A DNA stretch of 32,519 bases from JBCCMF01 sp038747545 (lineage in GTDB: Bacteria; Bacteroidota; Rhodothermia; Rhodothermales; JBCCMF01): NCBI GenBank assembly GCA_038747545.1, contig JBCDJT010000049.1, positions 1 to 32,519 of the forward strand, written 5' to 3'. The position numbers were made by a program, and so were the translations under genes. Every line of letters begins with the position of its first letter. Position 1 is the stretch's first letter. Of this stretch, positions 30,470 to 32,519 are shown in pieces. Under the pieces are notes generated by a model that was not told where the DNA came from, made no database searches, and saw nothing but the letters and a program-made list of their open reading frames with translations.

Positions 30470-31020
30470 TGGTTCCTGACCCCAAACCTGTCAGCGCTTC
30501 GCAGTGCGTGATGACCGAAATTGTCCTTCCGAACGACACCAACGGCCTGGGCAACCTGATGGGCGGACGCATGCTGCACATGATGGACATTTGCGCGGCC
30601 GTCTCGGCCCAGCGCCATGCCAACCGCACCTGCGTAACCGTAGCCGTTGACTTTGTTGAGTTCAACGCTCCCATCAAAATGGGCGATGTGGTCGTGATGG
30701 AGAGCCAAGTCAACCGCGCGTTCAACACGTCGATGGAAGTGGAGATCAACGTCTGGGCCGAGAACCCGCGCCAACAGACGAAGCGGAAGTCGAACCGGGC
30801 GTTCTACTCGTTCGTCGCTGTCGACGAGGATGGCCCTGTCAAGATCCCTGACGCGGTCCCCGAGACCGATGAGGAGAAGAAGCGGCATGCCAACGCCGGA
30901 CGCAGGCGTGAAATACGGCTGCTGATGAGTGGGCGAATTCCGCTGGCGGAGGCTGAAATTATTAAAAGCGATGTGTGGGATGTGCTGCGACGCGAAAAGA
31001 CCAAGGCCGATCTGGACTAG
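30466..31020 (+). CDS. Acyl-CoA thioesterase, hotdog fold (YciA-like)
   Basis: This 184-residue protein carries the hotdog thioesterase signature IVLPNDTNGLGNLMGGRMLH followed by MMD, with N30 and the adjacent Gly/Asp residues in the active-site helix. Then come VTVAVDFVEFNAPIKMGDVV and AFYSFVAVDEDG. Such enzymes release CoA from acyl-CoAs in the cytoplasm. The family's usual domain length is about 130 residues; here about 45 additional C-terminal residues (EEKKRHANAGRRREIRLLMS) form a basic helical extension, common in longer members. The start overlaps the phosphatase stop; initiation could be at either of two adjacent ATGs. Confidence 0.9.
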   Translation: MMVPDPKPVSASQCVMTEIVLPNDTNGLGNLMGGRMLHMMDICAAVSAQRHANRTCVTVAVDFVEFNAPIKMGDVVVMESQVNRAFNTSMEVEINVWAENPRQQTKRKSNRAFYSFVAVDEDGPVKIPDAVPETDEEKKRHANAGRRREIRLLMSGRIPLAEAEIIKSDVWDVLRREKTKADLD

Positions 31021-31471
31021 CCTCCTGCTAGCCCTGCTGCTGGTCAGCGCACCCACACTGGCACGTGCGCAAGCGGAGGGCACACCGTCAGCCGTGGGGC
31101 TGGGCGGTCATGTGGGCGACCCAAGCGGCTTCGTGGTGCGGCTCCACCCAAGGCTGGGCCAGGCGGTCGACATCATCCTAGCGCTTGACCGGGAACGCTA
31201 CCGCTATGTGACGGCGCACCTGCTGATGGAGCGGTTCATGCCCAGCTCCCCGCTTCAGCTCTACGCCGGGCCGGGCCTGATGACGGGCTCGGTCGCAACC
31301 GCCGAAGGCTTTCGGTATGCCCTGGGCGGCTCCATGATGATCGGGATGCAGTTCTACCGGAAGCGACTGGGTATCTTCCTCCACGTGCTGCCCCAACTGC
31401 GGGTCTTGCCAAGCCAGCGGTTTAACGGAGCCGCAGGCATCGGCTTTCGCTATTACCTTCGCACAGGCTGA
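30980..31471 (+). CDS. Small exported, outer-membrane-like protein (start uncertain)
   Basis: This 163-residue protein is predicted to begin with a basic N-terminus and a signal peptide (PIWTSLLLALLLVSAPTLARA-Q). It then shows alternating beta strands (GLGGHVGDPSGFVVRLHP, LQLYAGPGLMTGS, YALGGSMMIGMQFY) ending in GIGFRYYL, consistent with a small outer-membrane barrel or periplasmic beta protein. No family is recognised. An in-frame ATG at 30971 is equally possible and one at 30929 less so; all overlap the thioesterase gene, and no ribosome binding site decides. It belongs to the same plus-strand run. Confidence 0.65.
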   Translation: MCCDAKRPRPIWTSLLLALLLVSAPTLARAQAEGTPSAVGLGGHVGDPSGFVVRLHPRLGQAVDIILALDRERYRYVTAHLLMERFMPSSPLQLYAGPGLMTGSVATAEGFRYALGGSMMIGMQFYRKRLGIFLHVLPQLRVLPSQRFNGAAGIGFRYYLRTG

Positions 31472-31493
31472 CTTGTCCACCGCTTCCTTCGCT

Positions 31494-32426
31494 ATGCTGT
31501 ACCAACGCGTACTCATCACCGGCGCCAACGGCCTGCTCGGTCAAGCCCTCGTGCGCTGGATGAGCCGCTTTGCGCACTATGACATCCTGGCCACCGCACG
31601 CGATGATCGGCCTCGTTTCGCCAGCGGTTCGTGCGGGTATGTCCCATTCGACATCACCGATGCCGAGCAGCGGCGGCGGCTGTTCCTCGACTTCACGCCC
31701 GACGTCGTCATCAATTGCGCTGCGATGACGCAGGTCGACGCGTGCGAGACCGAGCGCGAGGTGTGCTGGCAGATTAACGTAGACGCAGTAGCGGGCCTTG
31801 CCCAGCAGTGCCTACACCACGGCAGCAAGCTCATCCAAGTCTCGACGGACTTCGTCTTTGACGGCGAGGACGGCCCCTATGCCGAGGAGGCGCGCCCCAA
31901 ACCCGTAAATTACTACGGGCGCTCAAAGCTCGGCGGCGAGAACGCGGTCCGCGGGGCAGGCCTCGACCAATGGGGCATTGCCCGCACGGTGCTGGTGTTC
32001 GGCTTGACGGAAGGCATCACACGAAGCAACATTGTGCTGTGGGTCGTCGATAAGCTATCCAAGGGCGAGGCGATCCACGTCGTGACGGATCAGTGGCGCA
32101 CTCCGACGTATGCCCCGGTCCTCGCGGAGGGCATTGAGCGGATGGTGCGGTTCGGCAAGTTCGACACGTACCACCTCTCCGGGCGGGAATACCTGTCGGT
32201 GTACGACTTCGCCCTGCTCATTGCCGACGTGTTTGAGTTGGACGCTAGTCTCATCCATCCCACTGACGGCTCGCGGTTCCAGCAACCTGCTCGACGCCCG
32301 GCTAACACAGGGTTTATCACACTCAAGGCGGAGACCGAACTCGGCTTCCGCCCGCCCTCACTTCGAGACAGCCTGATTGACCTGCGCCGCCGACTCAGCC
32401 AACGCCCGGTTTCCACGTCGAGTTAA
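31494..32426 (+). CDS. rfbD: dTDP-4-dehydrorhamnose reductase-like SDR (RmlD/RfbD family)
   Basis: This 310-residue protein shows an extended short-chain dehydrogenase fold. GANGLLG at residues 10-16 is the Rossmann loop, VVINCAAMTQVDACE is the RmlD-type nucleotide contact, and STDFVFDG (S117-D119) with YGRSK (Y141, K145) supplies the catalytic triad. DQWRTPTYAPVLAEGIERM matches the RmlD substrate region. The family reduces dTDP-4-keto-rhamnose to dTDP-L-rhamnose for surface glycans, though some homologues act on other sugars or as MAT2B-like proteins. The ATG at 31494 gives a normal start directly before the first strand; a TTG at 31473 would add seven residues. The next gene is cut off by the window end. 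Confidence 0.85.
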   Translation: MLYQRVLITGANGLLGQALVRWMSRFAHYDILATARDDRPRFASGSCGYVPFDITDAEQRRRLFLDFTPDVVINCAAMTQVDACETEREVCWQINVDAVAGLAQQCLHHGSKLIQVSTDFVFDGEDGPYAEEARPKPVNYYGRSKLGGENAVRGAGLDQWGIARTVLVFGLTEGITRSNIVLWVVDKLSKGEAIHVVTDQWRTPTYAPVLAEGIERMVRFGKFDTYHLSGREYLSVYDFALLIADVFELDASLIHPTDGSRFQQPARRPANTGFITLKAETELGFRPPSLRDSLIDLRRRLSQRPVSTSS

Positions 32427-32519
32427 TACGCTCCGCGTACCCGCGTACCCTATCTTTTGGCGCTTCAGTGCTACGGATGTTCGTCGTACAGCGCCGATGC
32501 CCCTTCCCTTCTGGCTAAC

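Noticed and set aside
32497..32519. Possible start of a further plus-strand gene (ATG encoding MPLPFWL)
   Set aside because: Only seven codons are visible before the window ends; a signal-peptide or membrane start cannot be judged.

Overview
The window looks like a chromosomal segment from a Rhodothermota/Bacteroidota-type bacterium (Salinibacter/Rubricoccus-like). The evidence is a GC-rich sequence, six proteins ending in type IX secretion (T9SS) type-A-like sorting domains, a PorV/PorQ-family outer-membrane protein, and a TonB-dependent receptor with an N-terminal carboxypeptidase-regulatory-like domain. The assignment is made from protein families, not from a database match.

Layout. (1) Positions 1-2322 hold an accessory, phage-like block. 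It begins with an array of 13-bp iteron-like repeats, followed by a small orphan gene, a RuvC-like RNase-H-fold nuclease, and two genes of unknown function joined by overlapping stop/start codons. (2) Positions 2633-9360 encode a secreted peptidase-S74/intramolecular-chaperone protein. Next come three tandem paralogues of about 307 residues and a large HExxH metalloprotease with a beta-helix-like region. The last four genes overlap end to start and all carry C-terminal sorting domains, so they look like one operon of exported cargo. (3) Positions 9390-11987 hold small orphan genes around a Cro/CI-type XRE regulator. A compact cluster of GTACGG palindromes lies between the regulator and a divergent gene, giving a probable self-contained switch. 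(4) A tRNA-Phe gene (GAA) at 12195-12267 marks the edge of the accessory region. No integrase and no second att copy are visible.

(5) Positions 12441-25132, all on the minus strand, form a tightly packed unit. In transcription order it reads LacI-family repressor, lipoprotein peptidyl-prolyl isomerase with two parvulin domains, TonB-dependent receptor, very large exported protein with DNDxDG repeats, PorV/PorQ-family barrel, and a carbohydrate-binding-module-like exported protein. A consensus-like promoter with a perfect TGTAAGCGCTTACA operator just downstream precedes the repressor gene. Two more AAGCGCTT operators lie in front of the divergent gene at 25414. This looks like an autoregulated, probably sugar-responsive, surface glycan-capture locus whose exported parts are delivered by T9SS. 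No glycoside hydrolase or inner-membrane transporter is inside the window.

(6) Positions 25414-32426 look like ordinary chromosome with some unusual fusions. They include a membrane-anchored SGNH hydrolase with TPR repeats, a YjbQ/UPF0047 domain fused to an unrecognised C-terminal domain, and xseA. Divergently there is a four-gene run: low-molecular-weight tyrosine phosphatase, acyl-CoA thioesterase, small outer-membrane-like protein and dTDP-4-dehydrorhamnose-reductase-like protein.
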